Source: Flavobacterium sp. (GTDB lineage: Bacteria > Bacteroidota > Bacteroidia > Flavobacteriales > Flavobacteriaceae). From it: a stretch of 33,633 nucleotides of DNA. Positions 24,137 through 32,070 of this stretch are shown piece by piece (positions within the stretch are counted from its first letter, which is position 1; every line of letters starts with the position of its first letter). A program made the position numbers and the translations under genes. The stretch spans positions 1 through 33,633 of the forward strand of contig JASLID010000064.1 of the NCBI GenBank assembly GCA_030153045.1, in the 5' to 3' direction. The notes below the pieces were generated by a model. That model searched no databases. It was not told where the DNA came from and saw only the letters and a list, made by a program, of their open reading frames with translations.

Positions 24137-25531
24137 TTATTTTCCGATACAGAAATTCGCAAAAATATTACCCAACAATTCGTCATTTGTTACTTGTCCA
24201 GTAATCTCTCCAAAGTAATACAAAGCCTGACGAATGTCTATCGCCATCAAATCAGAAGAGAGATTACTTTGTATTCCGTATTGTACTTTTTGTATTTCGT
24301 CCAACGCTTTAAGTAATGAATCGTAATGTCTTGTATTTGTGATAATTGTTTCGTTATTACGCAACGCGCCAGTATTCACAAATGACAGTAATTGATGTTT
24401 CAAATCGTCTACGCCAATATTCTCTTTTGCCGATAAAAGAAGTATTTCTGTAATCTCGTTTTTAATCTTTTCTTTTTGACTTTCGTCTAATTTATCGGCT
24501 TTGTTTCCTATAATAACTAATGGTTTTAATGGAAACTGATTCTTTATTTTTTCTAATTCAATTTGCACTTCTTTTAGATTGCCAACTTCCATCATCCAAC
24601 TTCCATCAATAAGAAAAACAACAACTTGAGCTTGTTCTATTTTCTCAAAGGTTTTCTTGATTCCAATGCTTTCCACCACATCTTTCGTTTCACGAATTCC
24701 AGCAGTATCAATAAATCGGAAACCAATACCGCCAATGACTAATTCGTCTTCAATGGTATCACGTGTCGTTCCCGCAATATCGGAAACAATGGCACGTTCT
24801 TCGTTTAATAAAGCATTCAATAAAGTTGATTTCCCTACGTTTGGTTCACCCACAATAGCGACTGGAATACCGTTTTTAATCACGTTACCCACAGCAAACG
24901 AGTCGATTAATCGTTTTAAAACAAACTCTATTCGGTTTAATAATTCCTTAAATTGTGTTCTATCAGCAAATTCTACATCTTCTTCAGCAAAATCTAATTC
25001 TAATTCTATTAGCGAGGCGAAGTTTAATAGTTCTTCACGTAATTTGGCTATTTCATTACTGAAACCGCCACGCATTTGCTGCATCGCGATTTGGTGTGCC
25101 GCTTCATTATCAGAAGAAATCAAATCAGCTACAGCCTCAGCTTGCGACAAGTCCATTTTGCCGTTCAAGAAAGAACGTAACGTAAATTCTCCGGCTTGTG
25201 CCATACGACAGCCTTTACGAAGCAATAACTGAATGATTTGCTGTTGAATGTAAGTCGAACCGTGACACGAAATTTCAATCGTGCTTTCGCCAGTATACGA
25301 ATTAGTGCCTTTGAAGATAGACAGTAAAACCTGATCCAATATTTTATTGTCATCCACAATATGTCCTAAATGGAGTGTGTGGGTCTTTTGTTTGGTAATA
25401 TCTTTTCCTGAAACCGATTGAAACACGCTAGAGGCGATAGCAATAGCTTCCGCACCTGAAATTCTAATTACGGCAATAGCACCAGCACCGGAAGGCGTAG
25501 CAAGTGCAACTATAGTATCGTGGTGATTCAT
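24137..25531 (-). CDS. mnmE: tRNA modification GTPase MnmE
   Basis: A 464-residue full-length MnmE (TrmE). The N-terminal domain starts HHDTIVALATPSGAGAIAVIRISG, the folate-binding hallmark. The inserted GTPase domain has P-loop GEPNVGKS (228-235), DTAG (275-278) and NKAD (343-346), and the protein ends in the conserved FCIGK whose cysteine is catalytic. With MnmG it adds the carboxymethylaminomethyl group to the wobble uridine of certain tRNAs in the cytoplasm. A two-part promoter lies at 25558-25586. It is a housekeeping gene with nothing unusual. Confidence 0.97.
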   Translation of the reverse strand: MNHHDTIVALATPSGAGAIAVIRISGAEAIAIASSVFQSVSGKDITKQKTHTLHLGHIVDDNKILDQVLLSIFKGTNSYTGESTIEISCHGSTYIQQQIIQLLLRKGCRMAQAGEFTLRSFLNGKMDLSQAEAVADLISSDNEAAHQIAMQQMRGGFSNEIAKLREELLNFASLIELELDFAEEDVEFADRTQFKELLNRIEFVLKRLIDSFAVGNVIKNGIPVAIVGEPNVGKSTLLNALLNEERAIVSDIAGTTRDTIEDELVIGGIGFRFIDTAGIRETKDVVESIGIKKTFEKIEQAQVVVFLIDGSWMMEVGNLKEVQIELEKIKNQFPLKPLVIIGNKADKLDESQKEKIKNEITEILLLSAKENIGVDDLKHQLLSFVNTGALRNNETIITNTRHYDSLLKALDEIQKVQYGIQSNLSSDLMAIDIRQALYYFGEITGQVTNDELLGNIFANFCIGK

Positions 25532-25557
25532 TTGTTAGGGTAAAAGGTTTTGTGGTG

Positions 25558-25586
25558 CAAAGGTACAAAGATTTTTTAGTTGCAAA
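25558..25586 (-). promoter_or_regulatory. Promoter of mnmE
   Basis: On the minus strand TTTG (25583-25586) is followed after 17 bp by TACCTTTG (25558-25565), a full match to the Bacteroidota consensus, 27 bp before the mnmE ATG. Confidence 0.55.
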
Positions 25587-25595
25587 GTTATTGCT

Positions 25596-26360
25596 TTAGA
25601 ATCCTTCAAAAACACCCAATCCAAATAAAGCAAAGTCATATTTAGCCGGATCTTTAGGGTCGAGTAGGCGAAGGCTCCAATCTAATTCAGCTAAAGCTTT
25701 TGCGTCGTTTTGTTTTCGGACAATTAATTCCAATTTACGGGCTACATTTCCAGAATGTATATCGAGTGGGCAAGAAAGGGCAGAAGTTGAAATGGTTTTC
25801 CAAATACCTAAATCGACCCCTTTATTGTCTTGCCTACAAAACCAACGAAGCATCATGTTGATTCTCTTGGCGGCAGAACCATTCATAGGATCTGAAATAT
25901 GTTTTTGGGTTCTGGGTAAATGATTGATTTCGAAGAATACTTTCTTAAACTCTGAAATGCTTTTTTGCATGGAATGGCTTTCTTGATGTTTAGCAAATAC
26001 CGCTTCGAGTCCATTATGGTTTTGATAAATGTTTTGCAGGCTTTTTATGAACCCTATAAAATCCTGGCCGTTAAAGGTTCTGTGAACGAAGTTCTCTAAA
26101 GATTCTAATTGGTTCTCATTGTGAGACATCACAAAATCATAAGGCGAATTGCCCATCAAATTCATCATCTTTTTGCTGTTGTTGATGATCATTTTACGAT
26201 TGCCCCAAGCAATGGTAGCACTCAAAAAACCAGCTATTTCAATATCTTCTTTTGTTTGAAACAAATGCGGAATTTGAATGGGATCGCTTTCTATAAAATT
26301 CGGATTGTTATATAATTCGACCTTTTCGTCAAGGAAAGATTTAAGTTCAGCCTTATCCAT
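25596..26360 (-). CDS. TIGR02757-family protein
   Basis: A protein of 254 residues from the ATG at 26360 (MDKAELKSFLDEKVELYNNP). The open frame extends to an ATG at 26387, but the chosen start matches the family's opening and overlaps the end of the ABC gene by 8 bp (ATGGATAA), a common translational-coupling arrangement. The family signature is clear: IEIAGFLSATIAWGNRKMI, NSPYDFVMSH, LPRTQKHISDPMNGSAAKR and the C-terminal CPLDIHSGNVARKL. Some members have an HhH-type helical fold like DNA glycosylases, but the function is not established. Confidence 0.88.
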   Translation of the reverse strand: MDKAELKSFLDEKVELYNNPNFIESDPIQIPHLFQTKEDIEIAGFLSATIAWGNRKMIINNSKKMMNLMGNSPYDFVMSHNENQLESLENFVHRTFNGQDFIGFIKSLQNIYQNHNGLEAVFAKHQESHSMQKSISEFKKVFFEINHLPRTQKHISDPMNGSAAKRINMMLRWFCRQDNKGVDLGIWKTISTSALSCPLDIHSGNVARKLELIVRKQNDAKALAELDWSLRLLDPKDPAKYDFALFGLGVFEGF

Positions 26361-27030
26361 TGGTGACTTCATTCCTAATGTTACCATCGACCATAACTAA
26401 TTTTCTATCGGCCATATTGGCTAATTCTTCGTTATGCGTGACAATAACAAAGGTTTGCCCAAATTCATCACGGAGTTTAAAAAACAATTGATGTAAGTTT
26501 TCGGCAGTATGAGTGTCTAAATTTCCTGAAGGTTCATCGGCAAAAATAACAGCAGGTTTGTTAATTAAAGCTCTGGCAACGGCTACACGTTGTTGCTCTC
26601 CACCGGAAAGTTCGTTGGGTTTGTGATCCATTCGATGAGATAGTCCTAAATAATCTAGTAATTTTTTGGCTTCGGTTTCAGCTTCTTGCTTCGATTTATT
26701 GGCAATGTATGCTGGGATGCAAACGTTTTCTAAGGCAGTAAATTCAGGTAATAACTGATGAAACTGAAATATGAATCCTAAGTTTAGATTTCTGAATTTG
26801 GATAAGTTTTTATCCTTCATTTTCAAAATATCTTCACCATTAATAACCAATTGTGTTTTTGAATCGTTGGTTGGTTGGTCTAGTGTCCCTAAAATTTGCA
26901 ACAAAGTTGTTTTACCAGCACCCGAAGCACCAACTATAGATACAATTTCGCCTTTTTGAATATGCAAATCAACGCCTTTTAAAACGTGCAACTGGTCGTA
27001 GTATTTTTGAATATTTTTTGCGTGTATCAT
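26353..27030 (-). CDS. ABC transporter ATPase, LolD-like
   Basis: A 225-residue ATP-binding subunit from the ATG at 27030 (MIHAKNIQKYYDQLHVLKG); the earlier ATG at 27048 gives only six extra residues. It has Walker A GASGAGKTT (34-42), the Q loop (FIFQFHQLLPEFTALENV), the signature LSGGEQQR (about 141-148), Walker B VIFADEPSGNLD and the switch histidine in THNEE. The LPEFTALENV block is typical of LolD/FtsE/MacB-type exporters. Its membrane partners are not in the window, so lipoprotein release from the inner membrane is the likely, not proven, role. Confidence 0.88.
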   Translation of the reverse strand: MIHAKNIQKYYDQLHVLKGVDLHIQKGEIVSIVGASGAGKTTLLQILGTLDQPTNDSKTQLVINGEDILKMKDKNLSKFRNLNLGFIFQFHQLLPEFTALENVCIPAYIANKSKQEAETEAKKLLDYLGLSHRMDHKPNELSGGEQQRVAVARALINKPAVIFADEPSGNLDTHTAENLHQLFFKLRDEFGQTFVIVTHNEELANMADRKLVMVDGNIRNEVTNG

Positions 27031-27113
27031 TTCTGTCAATTTGCACAAAGAAACAAAGATTTTTGGGTAAAATAAAATCTATCTTTCCACAATCTGCGTA
27101 TATAGTACTAAAG

Positions 27114-27130
27114 TTTCGTTAACAACGAAA
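27114..27130 (+). promoter_or_regulatory. Inverted repeat at the msrA promoter (possible operator)
   Basis: Arms TTTCGTT (27114-27120) and AACGAAA (27124-27130) are perfectly complementary around a 3-bp centre. The element ends 19 bp before the -7 box, where the upstream promoter box would be expected. It is a good candidate for a dimeric regulator site. Confidence 0.5.
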
Positions 27131-27149
27131 TATGATTTAACTAATTACT

Positions 27150-27157
27150 TAATTTTG
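27150..27157 (+). promoter_or_regulatory. -7 box for msrA
   Basis: TAATTTTG fits TAnnTTTG and ends 14 bp before the msrA ATG. There is no TTTG in the normal upstream position, which is instead occupied by the inverted repeat at 27114-27130; this would fit a promoter that needs an activator. Confidence 0.5.
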
Positions 27158-27171
27158 ATAAAAAGGAACGC

Positions 27172-27810
27172 ATGAAAACTTTAATAGTAACCGTTTTTTC
27201 GTTTTTGGCTATGAGTTGCCATTCGAAAAATAAAAATGTAGAAAAAATAGAACCCAACCAAATGAATTTAGACAACGGAAAAGAAATTGCCATTTTTGCA
27301 GGAGGATGTTTTTGGTGTACCGAAGCAGTATTTTTAGAATTAGAAGGGGTAGAAAGTGTCAAACCAGGCTACATAGGTGGTAAAACTAAAAATCCAACCT
27401 ATGAAGAAGTTTGTTCTGGTTATTCTGGTCATGCCGAAGCCATTCAAATTGTTTTTAATCCCGCCAAAATAACTTATGGAGAATTATTAGAAATTTTCTT
27501 TGCAACTCACGATCCCACAACGATTAACAGACAAGGGGCAGATGTAGGATCGCAATACAGAAGCGAAATATTTGTGACCAATGAAAATCAAAAGGAATTG
27601 GCCAAAGCCTACATCGATTTGTTGAATACAGAAAACACGTACGGTAAAAAAGTAGTAACTAAAGTTTCTGACGCACCAACTTTTTATGTCGCAGAAGATT
27701 ACCATCAAAATTATTACAATCAGAATAAAGAAAAATCATACTGTAGTTATGTCATTACCCCTAAAGTAGACAAAGTGAGAAAACAATTTAAAGACAAGTT
27801 GAAAAAATAA
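27172..27810 (+). CDS. msrA: Peptide-methionine (S)-S-oxide reductase MsrA, lipoprotein form
   Basis: A 212-residue MsrA. The active-site block GCFWCTEAVF is at residues 45-54, with catalytic C46. The GYIGGKTKNPTYEEVCSGYSGHAEAI region, the TTINRQGADVGSQYRS block and AEDYHQNYY are all strong family signatures. Residues 1-16 form a lipoprotein signal (MKTLIVTVFSFLAMSC) with C16 as the anchor, so this MsrA works in the periplasm on oxidised methionines of exported proteins. The reducing partner in the periplasm is not in the window. Confidence 0.95.
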   Translation: MKTLIVTVFSFLAMSCHSKNKNVEKIEPNQMNLDNGKEIAIFAGGCFWCTEAVFLELEGVESVKPGYIGGKTKNPTYEEVCSGYSGHAEAIQIVFNPAKITYGELLEIFFATHDPTTINRQGADVGSQYRSEIFVTNENQKELAKAYIDLLNTENTYGKKVVTKVSDAPTFYVAEDYHQNYYNQNKEKSYCSYVITPKVDKVRKQFKDKLKK

Positions 27811-27860
27811 TTTGGCATCAGTTTTGTACATTAGTTTCAAGAATTTTTAATTTTTAAAAA

Positions 27861-28175
27861 ATGACAAAAGATATTCAGGTAGAAGTAATGACTAAAACTA
27901 AAAAACAAGCGACTTCATCAAAATTGATTTTTGGAATATTGCTTGACCTTATTGGAATGCTGTCATACGCAGTGCCAGTTTTGGCCGAAATAACGGATAT
28001 TATTTGGGCGCCAATAGCTGCATTTACATTATCGATGATGTATAAAGGATCGGTTGGTAAAATAGGAGGGATTGTGGCTTTTATTGAAGAAATTGTACCC
28101 GGTTTAGATTTTATTCCAACCTTTACCTTAACGTGGTTATACGAATATTACCAAGACAAGAAAAATAAATTATAA
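27861..28175 (+). CDS. Small membrane protein of unknown function
   Basis: A 104-residue protein. After a polar N-terminus (MTKDIQVEVMTKTKKQATSS) come two hydrophobic segments, about 22-42 (LIFGILLDLIGMLSYAVPVLAE) and 46-82, with the pattern GGIVAFIEEIVPGLDFIPTFTLTWLYEY. The positive tail points to the cytoplasm. I recall similar small membrane proteins in Flavobacteriaceae, but I cannot name a family. It follows msrA by 50 bp on the same strand and ends just before a strong terminator. Confidence 0.75.
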   Translation: MTKDIQVEVMTKTKKQATSSKLIFGILLDLIGMLSYAVPVLAEITDIIWAPIAAFTLSMMYKGSVGKIGGIVAFIEEIVPGLDFIPTFTLTWLYEYYQDKKNKL

Positions 28176-28180
28176 AAAGC

Positions 28181-28216
28181 AAATCCCGTCTCGTTTTTTA
28201 GAACGAGACGGGATTT
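28181..28216. terminator. Bidirectional terminator
   Basis: Perfect 15-bp arms (28181-28195 and 28202-28216) form a hairpin with a 6-nt loop, with T-rich runs on both sides. It separates the convergent genes at 27861-28175 (+) and 28218-28523 (-), and the second one's stop codon touches it. Confidence 0.9.
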
Positions 28217-28217
28217 T

Positions 28218-28523
28218 TTATGACTTAAATATAAATCCTAAGCCTATCGATTTTAGCATTTTTTTTCCAAATTTGAAGAAGAAATCAAATTGACCAAAAA
28301 GAAAACCAAATCCCATTATCAAAAAAGGATACAAAGGCATTACTAAAACCAGAAGTATTGTATAATAAAAAAACAAATGCAAGTTGGTTTTGGTAAGTCC
28401 TAATAAACCCATTAAAAAAGCTGAGATTTTAGCAGAAACAGAACCATTTATAGCGAAAACTATAAAAATAATTACTAATTGCCAATTGGAAGTGATACCC
28501 CAACGTTGTTTTAATTTGTTCAT
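28218..28523 (-). CDS. DUF6787-like small membrane protein
   Basis: A 101-residue protein that I match from memory to DUF6787: the opening LKQRWGITSNWQLVIIFIVFAINGSVSAK and the tail FFFKFGKKMLKSIGL are typical. It has two hydrophobic helices (about 15-40 and 47-75), so it is an inner-membrane protein. Its function is unknown. The promoter at 28528-28558 would start transcription at or next to the ATG, suggesting a leaderless messenger. Confidence 0.78.
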   Translation of the reverse strand: MNKLKQRWGITSNWQLVIIFIVFAINGSVSAKISAFLMGLLGLTKTNLHLFFYYTILLVLVMPLYPFLIMGFGFLFGQFDFFFKFGKKMLKSIGLGFIFKS

Positions 28524-28527
28524 AAGG

Positions 28528-28558
28528 CAAATATAAAAATTTACCTTGGTGGAACAAA
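28528..28558 (-). promoter_or_regulatory. Promoter of the DUF6787-like gene
   Basis: On the minus strand TTTG (28555-28558) is followed after 19 bp by TATATTTG (28528-28535), a full consensus match. It overlaps the end of the DUF6146-like gene. The predicted start point is within a few bases of the ATG at 28523. Confidence 0.55.
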
Positions 28559-28963
28559 GCCAAAAAGTTTTTGTTTGTATGTATTTTGAAAATAAATCAT
28601 ATAATTATAAATCAAATAATTGACTTCGTATCCATAATGTATATTGTTATCATAATTGATTTGCATTTCATATAGATTGGAGTCATATTTTAAAGGTTGT
28701 GATGCTCTATAATTCCATTCGGTAACATAAAGCCTGTTTTTGCCTTCAAGATAAGATTCAGAATGATATCCTCTTGGGAAAGGTCTTGTAAGTAACCAAC
28801 TGCTAAATCCAGGATCAATTATGATGACTTCATATTCTAAATCTTTATTAGCAATAGTTACTGTATCTCCTTTAATCGCAGAATCATTAGTAGCATTTAT
28901 ATTTTTTGTTTTACAAGAAATGATACCTGCAATTATCAACAAAAAAATGATGAGTTGTTTCAT
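28541..28963 (-). CDS. DUF6146-like lipoprotein
   Basis: A 140-residue protein starting at the ATG at 28963. The frame is open for 28 more codons upstream, but the lipoprotein signal (MKQLIIFLLIIAGIISC) begins here and the upstream part overlaps the terminator of the next gene. The mature body has IIDPGFSSWLLTRPFPRGY, YLEGKNRLYVTEWNYR and YEMQINYD, which I recall from the DUF6146 family. It is a small periplasmic or outer-membrane lipoprotein of unknown role. Confidence 0.8.
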   Translation of the reverse strand: MKQLIIFLLIIAGIISCKTKNINATNDSAIKGDTVTIANKDLEYEVIIIDPGFSSWLLTRPFPRGYHSESYLEGKNRLYVTEWNYRASQPLKYDSNLYEMQINYDNNIHYGYEVNYLIYNYMIYFQNTYKQKLFGFVPPR

Positions 28964-28979
28964 GATTAATGGTATAAAA

Positions 28980-29003
28980 AAACCACGTTTTGAGGCGTGG
29001 TTT
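28980..29003 (-). terminator. Terminator of the DUF937 gene
   Basis: Arms AAACCACG (28980-28987) and CGTGGTTT (28996-29003) pair around an 8-nt loop. On the minus strand it is followed by a T run. It starts a few bases after the stop codon of the gene at 29010-29648. Confidence 0.8.
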
Positions 29004-29009
29004 GAGTTG

Positions 29010-29648
29010 TTATTTTTTTCCAAAAAGACTTCCAAAGAATCCTCCAAGCCCTCCTTTTTTGGTTGCTACCGAAACAGCATCGCCGAGGCCGAGTTGACCG
29101 TCTCCGTCTTGATCTAATATTGAAGTCAAAATATTTCCGCCACCAGATTGAGCAGGAGTTTGTTGTCCTCCGCCAAGAAGACCGCCTAATAATCCGCCTA
29201 AATCTGTTCCGTTTTGAACTCCTTTATTTCTGCTTTGTTTTGCTAAATAAGCCATTAAAATTGGCGCAGCTATTTTTAAAATCATTCCAATTTTATCTGA
29301 ACTAACACCGGTATTTTGACTTAATTGATTTTCAACATTACTTTGATTTCCACCTAATACATGACCAAGAATTTTTCCGCCTTCAGAAGCAACATCAGTT
29401 CCTCCATTAAACATTCCTCCCAGATTATCTAATAGACTTCCGTCGTGTTTTCCACCAAGTAAAGCGCCTAATAATCCAGAAGCTCCTTCATCAGTTGAGG
29501 CGTTGTTTTGCATTGCGTTTACTAATGTTGGTAATGCCGAAACTAATACAGATGATGTTTCTCCTTCACTTGTACCTGCTTGCTGACCTACATTGGCTAT
29601 AATTTGTTTGCCTAAATCACTATCTAATAAATCCATTAATCCGGCCAT
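29010..29648 (-). CDS. DUF937-domain glycine-rich protein with a calcium-loop-like motif
   Basis: A 212-residue protein. Residues 5-145 match the DUF937/YidB-type layout: helical repeats with many Gly, Leu and Asn, such as LLGALLGG, the leading LDSDLGKQIIANV, and MILKIAAPILMAYL. A glycine-rich linker (150-170) follows, then DQDGDGQLGLGD at 179-190, which has the aspartate spacing of an EF-hand/dockerin calcium loop. It ends in GGFFGSLFGKK. No signal peptide is seen. Function unknown. It ends at the terminator 28980-29003 and stands apart from serA. Confidence 0.82.
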   Translation of the reverse strand: MAGLMDLLDSDLGKQIIANVGQQAGTSEGETSSVLVSALPTLVNAMQNNASTDEGASGLLGALLGGKHDGSLLDNLGGMFNGGTDVASEGGKILGHVLGGNQSNVENQLSQNTGVSSDKIGMILKIAAPILMAYLAKQSRNKGVQNGTDLGGLLGGLLGGGQQTPAQSGGGNILTSILDQDGDGQLGLGDAVSVATKKGGLGGFFGSLFGKK

Positions 29649-29698
29649 GATATATTGTTTATTTAAAATAATTGATACATTAAATGTAAGAAATAATT

Positions 29699-30658
29699 TT
29701 AAATTTCATGTTTTAATAATGTTATAATTTGCTCGGCTAATTCACTTCCAATTCTATCCTGAGCTTCTACAGTTGCAGCCCCAATGTGTGGTGTCATAGA
29801 AATTTGCGGGTGCATTAAAATTTGAACTGCTGGAGTAGGTTCGTCCATAAATACATCTAAACCTGCAAAGGCTACTTTTTTGTTGTCTAATGCTTCAATC
29901 AAATCGACTTCGTTAATAATACCTCCACGTGAACAGTTAATGATTCCTACACCGTCTTTCATGCTTTCAAACTCTGTTTTAGAGAGTAGATACCCGTTTT
30001 GAGAAGGAACGTGTAGTGTTATAAAATCGGAATGCTTCATTAATTCTTCTACAGGTTCAGTGGCAATTTCAACATTAATAAATTGATTGTTGTAAAAATC
30101 AACTCTAATTTGAGCTTTACCTACAAAACTATCAGAAGCAATTACTTTCATACCTAATCCTAAGGCCATTTTAGCTACGGCTTGACCAATACGTCCAAAA
30201 CCGATAATACCAATGGTTTTACCATGTAATTCAATACCATTGGCATAGGCTTTTTTCAGTTCGTTAAACTGAGTGTCACCATCTAGAGGCATATTTCTGT
30301 TCGAATCATATAAAAAACGAACTCCGCTAAATAAATGGGCAAAAACCAATTCTGCTACTGAGTTTGAAGAGGAAGCGGGTGTGTTAATTACTTGGATGTC
30401 TTTAGAAATAGCATAATCAACATCAATGTTATCCATTCCTACGCCACCACGCCCAATAATTTTAAGCGACGGACAGGCATCTATTATGTCTTTTCTTACT
30501 TTGGTCGCGCTTCTTACCAGTAAAACGGCAACTTGATGGGTATTTATATAATTGGCTACTTGTTCTTGAGCTACTTTTGTTGTAATGACTTCAAATCCGG
30601 CATTTTCTAATAAATTTATTCCTGCTTGAGAAATACCGTCATTCGCTAATATTTTCAT
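29699..30658 (-). CDS. serA: D-3-phosphoglycerate dehydrogenase (2-hydroxyacid dehydrogenase)
   Basis: A 319-residue D-2-hydroxyacid dehydrogenase. The NAD-binding motif GFGRIGQ starts at 153, the catalytic R244 is in CSRGGIINE, the acidic E273 lies in DVFMDEP, and the catalytic histidine is H291 in PHIGAA. It is the short form without the ACT regulatory domain. Because serC lies just upstream on the same strand, it very probably carries out the first step of serine synthesis, oxidation of 3-phosphoglycerate. A 211-bp gap with a probable dispersed repeat separates the two genes. Confidence 0.88.
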   Translation of the reverse strand: MKILANDGISQAGINLLENAGFEVITTKVAQEQVANYINTHQVAVLLVRSATKVRKDIIDACPSLKIIGRGGVGMDNIDVDYAISKDIQVINTPASSSNSVAELVFAHLFSGVRFLYDSNRNMPLDGDTQFNELKKAYANGIELHGKTIGIIGFGRIGQAVAKMALGLGMKVIASDSFVGKAQIRVDFYNNQFINVEIATEPVEELMKHSDFITLHVPSQNGYLLSKTEFESMKDGVGIINCSRGGIINEVDLIEALDNKKVAFAGLDVFMDEPTPAVQILMHPQISMTPHIGAATVEAQDRIGSELAEQIITLLKHEI

Positions 30659-30724
30659 TTTAATTCTTTATTTTTTATTTTATTGAAATTGATTTTTTGC
30701 CATTGAAATGGACATTATTTTTTT

Positions 30725-30867
30725 GAAGCTATTTCCTGCACACGAGGCTGTAAGCCGAACTGGCGTAGCAATTCGTTACAATCTTTTTATCTCTTGTTCT
30801 CGATACTCGCTTTGCAAGCGAACTCGAACTGACGAGATAAAAAGGATTTTCACTGCTATCAGGGCTA
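30725..30867. repeat. Probable dispersed intergenic repeat between serC and serA
   Basis: The 211-bp gap between the two ser genes contains a compact structured element. Read on the minus strand it begins AGCCCTGATAGCAGTG, continues to CTTTTTATCTC, passes through an inner stem of TTCGAGTTCGCTTG and CGAGTATCGAGAA type, returns through GAGATAAAAAG, and ends near CAGGAAATAGCTTC. I recall this family of intergenic elements from Flavobacterium genomes, usually placed after gene ends. It touches the serC stop codon at 30870. It carries no coding region. Confidence 0.6.
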
Positions 30868-30869
30868 GT

Positions 30870-31943
30870 TTATTTTGTGGTTGCTTCAAGTTCTTTCATT
30901 ACGTCCACTAAAACCTGAACGCTTTCTAACGGTAATGCATTGTACATGGAAGCGCGATAACCACCAACACTTCTATGACCTGTAAGTCCTGATATACCAG
31001 CTGCTTTCCACATTTTATCGAAAGTTTCTGTATGATTTTCATCATTTAAAACAAAAGTTGCATTCATATTTGAACGATCTTCTTTTGCAGCAGTGCCTGA
31101 AAATAAAGAGTTTCTGTCTATTTCAGTGTATAATAAATTGGCTTTGGCTTCATTTATTTTTTCAATTGCAGCAACTCCACCTAAATTTTTTAACCATTGT
31201 AAAGTTAAAAGTGAGGCATAAATAGGAAAAACAGGTGGTGTATTGTACATACTTTCTTTGGCAATATGCTGTTGATAATCTAGCATAGAAGGGATGTATC
31301 GACCAGTTTTTCCTAAAATTTCTTCTTTCACAACCACTAATGTTGCTCCTGCAGGACCCATATTTTTTTGAGCTCCAGCGTAGATTAAATCAAATTTTGT
31401 GAAGTCTAATGTTCTCGAAAATATATCAGAACTCATATCACAAACCAATGGGATATTGACTTCAGGAAATGATTTCATTTGAGTTCCAAAAATAGTATTG
31501 TTACTGGTGCAATGAAAATAATTGGCATCAGCAGGAATAGTAAATTCTTTTGGAATGTGATTGTAATTTTCTGTTTTAGAGGAAGCAACAACAACGGTCT
31601 CTCCAAAATGTTTTGCTTCTTTAATGGCTCCGCTTGCCCAAGTTCCAGTATCAAGGTAGGCGGCTTTGCCGTTTTCTCTCATTAAATTGTAAGGAACCAT
31701 CAAAAATTCTAAACTAGCTCCTCCGTGCAGGAACAAAGCTTGATACCCTTTGCCTTCTAATCCTAAGAGTTCTAGAACTAAAGCTCTGGCTTCTTCCATA
31801 ACGGCAACAAAGTCTTTGCTTCGGTGCGAAATTTCCAAGATAGATAAGTCGAGGTTGTTAAAATTTAAAATGGCTTGAGCTGATTTTTCAAATACTTCTT
31901 GTGGAAGTATACAAGGACCAGCACTGTAATTGTGTTTTTTCAT
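30870..31943 (-). CDS. serC: Phosphoserine aminotransferase
   Basis: A 357-residue SerC starting at the ATG at 31943 (MKKHNYSAGPCILP, the standard opening). The PLP lysine is K193 in YAGAQKNMGPAG; HGGAS, SSDIFSR, RSVGGYRASMYNA and the C-terminal block are all present. It transaminates 3-phosphohydroxypyruvate with glutamate and can also serve pyridoxal phosphate synthesis. The frame stays open for 40 codons upstream, to an ATG at 32063; that extension is discussed as a finding. serA lies downstream on the same strand. Confidence 0.95.
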   Translation of the reverse strand: MKKHNYSAGPCILPQEVFEKSAQAILNFNNLDLSILEISHRSKDFVAVMEEARALVLELLGLEGKGYQALFLHGGASLEFLMVPYNLMRENGKAAYLDTGTWASGAIKEAKHFGETVVVASSKTENYNHIPKEFTIPADANYFHCTSNNTIFGTQMKSFPEVNIPLVCDMSSDIFSRTLDFTKFDLIYAGAQKNMGPAGATLVVVKEEILGKTGRYIPSMLDYQQHIAKESMYNTPPVFPIYASLLTLQWLKNLGGVAAIEKINEAKANLLYTEIDRNSLFSGTAAKEDRSNMNATFVLNDENHTETFDKMWKAAGISGLTGHRSVGGYRASMYNALPLESVQVLVDVMKELEATTK

Positions 31944-32070
31944 TGTATATAGTTGTGTGTTGTGTTTTCGGCCTGAATTGACTTGCGCTTCTAAATTAAA
32001 ATGTGGTTGGTGGATATGATCCGGTTTTTCTTTTTCTTTTGTAATGATTTTAGAAATATCCATGATTTTA

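Noticed and set aside
24657..25232. 191-codon plus-strand open frame opposite mnmE
   Set aside because: It is the complement of a full-length, conserved mnmE and has a low-complexity serine-rich translation.
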